Part shown: piece after piece, positions 63,230 through 64,000 of the stretch
How positions within the stretch are numbered: the first letter of the stretch is position 1
How the letters are laid out: each line of letters begins with the position of its first letter
Origin: Primulina eburnea
Taxonomy: Eukaryota > Streptophyta > Magnoliopsida > Lamiales > Gesneriaceae
Direction: 5' to 3'
DNA: 64,000 nt
Assembly: GCF_022965805.1 (NCBI RefSeq)
Contig: NC_133101.1
Span: 51,230,342 to 51,294,341 of the forward strand
The notes under the pieces: generated by a model
The model's input: the letters and a program-made list of their open reading frames with translations, nothing else
Told to the model about the DNA's origin: nothing
The model's database searches: none
Translations under genes and position numbers: made by a program

Positions 63230-63874
63230 ATCTCATGTATGTGGCAGTGGATTTTTCTCTGTCAGCCCAGTATTGTGGTTTAGTCTGATCAGGCGATTAT
63301 GTTATGGGTCACTTGCTTTGAAACATGCCTCTACGCAAAATTATGAAGTTTATGTATGTTCAAGTATGTACAAGTATGCAAGCATGTTAAGAAAAGTTTT
63401 CACGTTTTGGCACGTCTATGTTATGTATGTATGTTCAAGTTTAGTGCAAGTTCAAGTTTCAAGTTATGTATGCTCTACTTTAAAGTTGCATGTGGTTTTA
63501 TTATGTAGTACTTGTTACTCCCAGTTTATACGTGTTGAGTCTTTAGACTCACTAGACTTGATCGATCCAGGTGAGGACGATTTCTAGGAGACTAGGGGTG
63601 GGGACTAGGGAGCAGGCTTAGACTGAGCAGGAGGCTAGACCCGAGGACTGCGCATGTTTTTACTGATATTTGCAATGTCTAAATACTCTGATTTTATGTT
63701 AGTGTTTGAGATTCAGGCAAATACTTTTGGCAAACATTATTTTGAGATTTTTCTGTTGCCACAATTTTTGAGGATGAACAGTTGTTTTATCAAATTTTGA
63801 AGGTTCACGATTTATTTAAGAAAATATTTTAATTTTAAGCAAATTTTAAATAGTAAAAAGTACGGTACGTTACA

Positions 63875-64000
63875 GAAACAGTTCATTTTGTTAAATTTAT
63901 TTTTATCTACTGTTTCTACTTTATGCATAAAAATCAAAAGATAGTAATCAGTAGTTATGACAAATCAATTAAACCAAGAACATTACGAAAATAAGTAAAC
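63875..64000 (-). mobile_element. Element H, continuation to the window edge
   Basis: Begins with the second GAAAC copy. Non-coding AT-rich sequence continuing element H beyond element I; too short to assign. Confidence 0.5.

Larger units (their letters stand above)
46052..63874 (+). mobile_element. Element I: chromovirus-like Ty3 element, complete ends
   Basis: LTRs 46052-48744 and 53096-63874 (the latter interrupted by K), exact duplication GAAAC (46047-46051, 63875-63879) in element H, tRNA-Met primer site 48747-48758, polypurine tract 53081-53095. Internal: gag remnant, an unexplained 0.85-kb segment, RT, RNase H, integrase, chromodomain. Multiple stops and frameshifts. Same LTR family as S2. 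Confidence 0.95.
62290..63874 (+). repeat. 3' LTR of element I, part 2
   Basis: Resumes collinearity with 47180-48744. Ends GGTACGTTACA followed by the GAAAC duplication. Confidence 0.95.

Overview
This window looks like repeat-only intergenic DNA from a flowering plant. Nearly every base can be placed in nested, decayed LTR retrotransposons, plus one truncated LINE, one MITE-like element and a 100-N scaffold gap. I found no intact host gene, tRNA, rRNA or CRISPR array. The plant Ty3/Ty1 lineages, the plant-type primer sites (tRNA-Asp and initiator tRNA-Met) and a protein family I associate with Gesneriaceae gene predictions (labelled dystroglycan-like or splicing factor 3B-like there) suggest an asterid of order Lamiales, possibly Gesneriaceae. 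The taxon is an inference from memory, not a database result.

Left block (1-26285, all minus strand). Element C, a chromovirus-like Ty3 element, is the oldest layer (4002-5869 plus 25309-26285). Athila-like element A (1-4001, running off the left edge) sits in the start of its reverse transcriptase. Athila-like element B (5870-25308) sits in its gag, and joining the C halves across B restores the gag frame. B was itself hit by solo LTR S1 (7010-8434, in the 3' LTR), solo LTR S2 (11574-14334, internal) and Ty1/copia element D (18023-24628, in the 5' LTR). Each of these three has an exact 5-bp target duplication.

Middle block (26286-41066). After the gap come the 3' half of chromovirus-like element G (RNase H, integrase, chromodomain, LTR), then an old composite segment (copia gag next to a dystroglycan-like ORF), a diverged tandem duplication, and a 5'-truncated L1-type LINE split by copia element F (34718-39908, duplication CATGC). 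A MITE-like inverted repeat lies at 40524-40698.

Right block (41067-64000). Element H (probably Ty1/copia, minus strand) carries a large dystroglycan-like ORF upstream of its 3' LTR. Chromovirus I (46052-63874, plus strand, duplication GAAAC) is inserted in H, and Ty3 element K (54246-62289, minus strand) is inserted in the 3' LTR of I.

Two themes stand out. First, each LTR family carries its own GC-rich palindromic array (GCGCATATGCGC, GCGCTCGGGCGGTAA, TTCGG/CCGAA, CACGGGGTCCGTG or GTGTTG/CAACAC types). Some types are shared between unrelated families, and in the clearest cases the array abuts the TATA box. Second, most elements here lack a complete polymerase: B has none, F lacks RT and RNase H, D keeps RT fragments and K has only traces. 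Yet they clearly transposed, so they probably moved as non-autonomous partners. A GT-AG intron-like insert at 4594-5040, whose removal restores the gag-protease frame of C, is the most unusual local feature.
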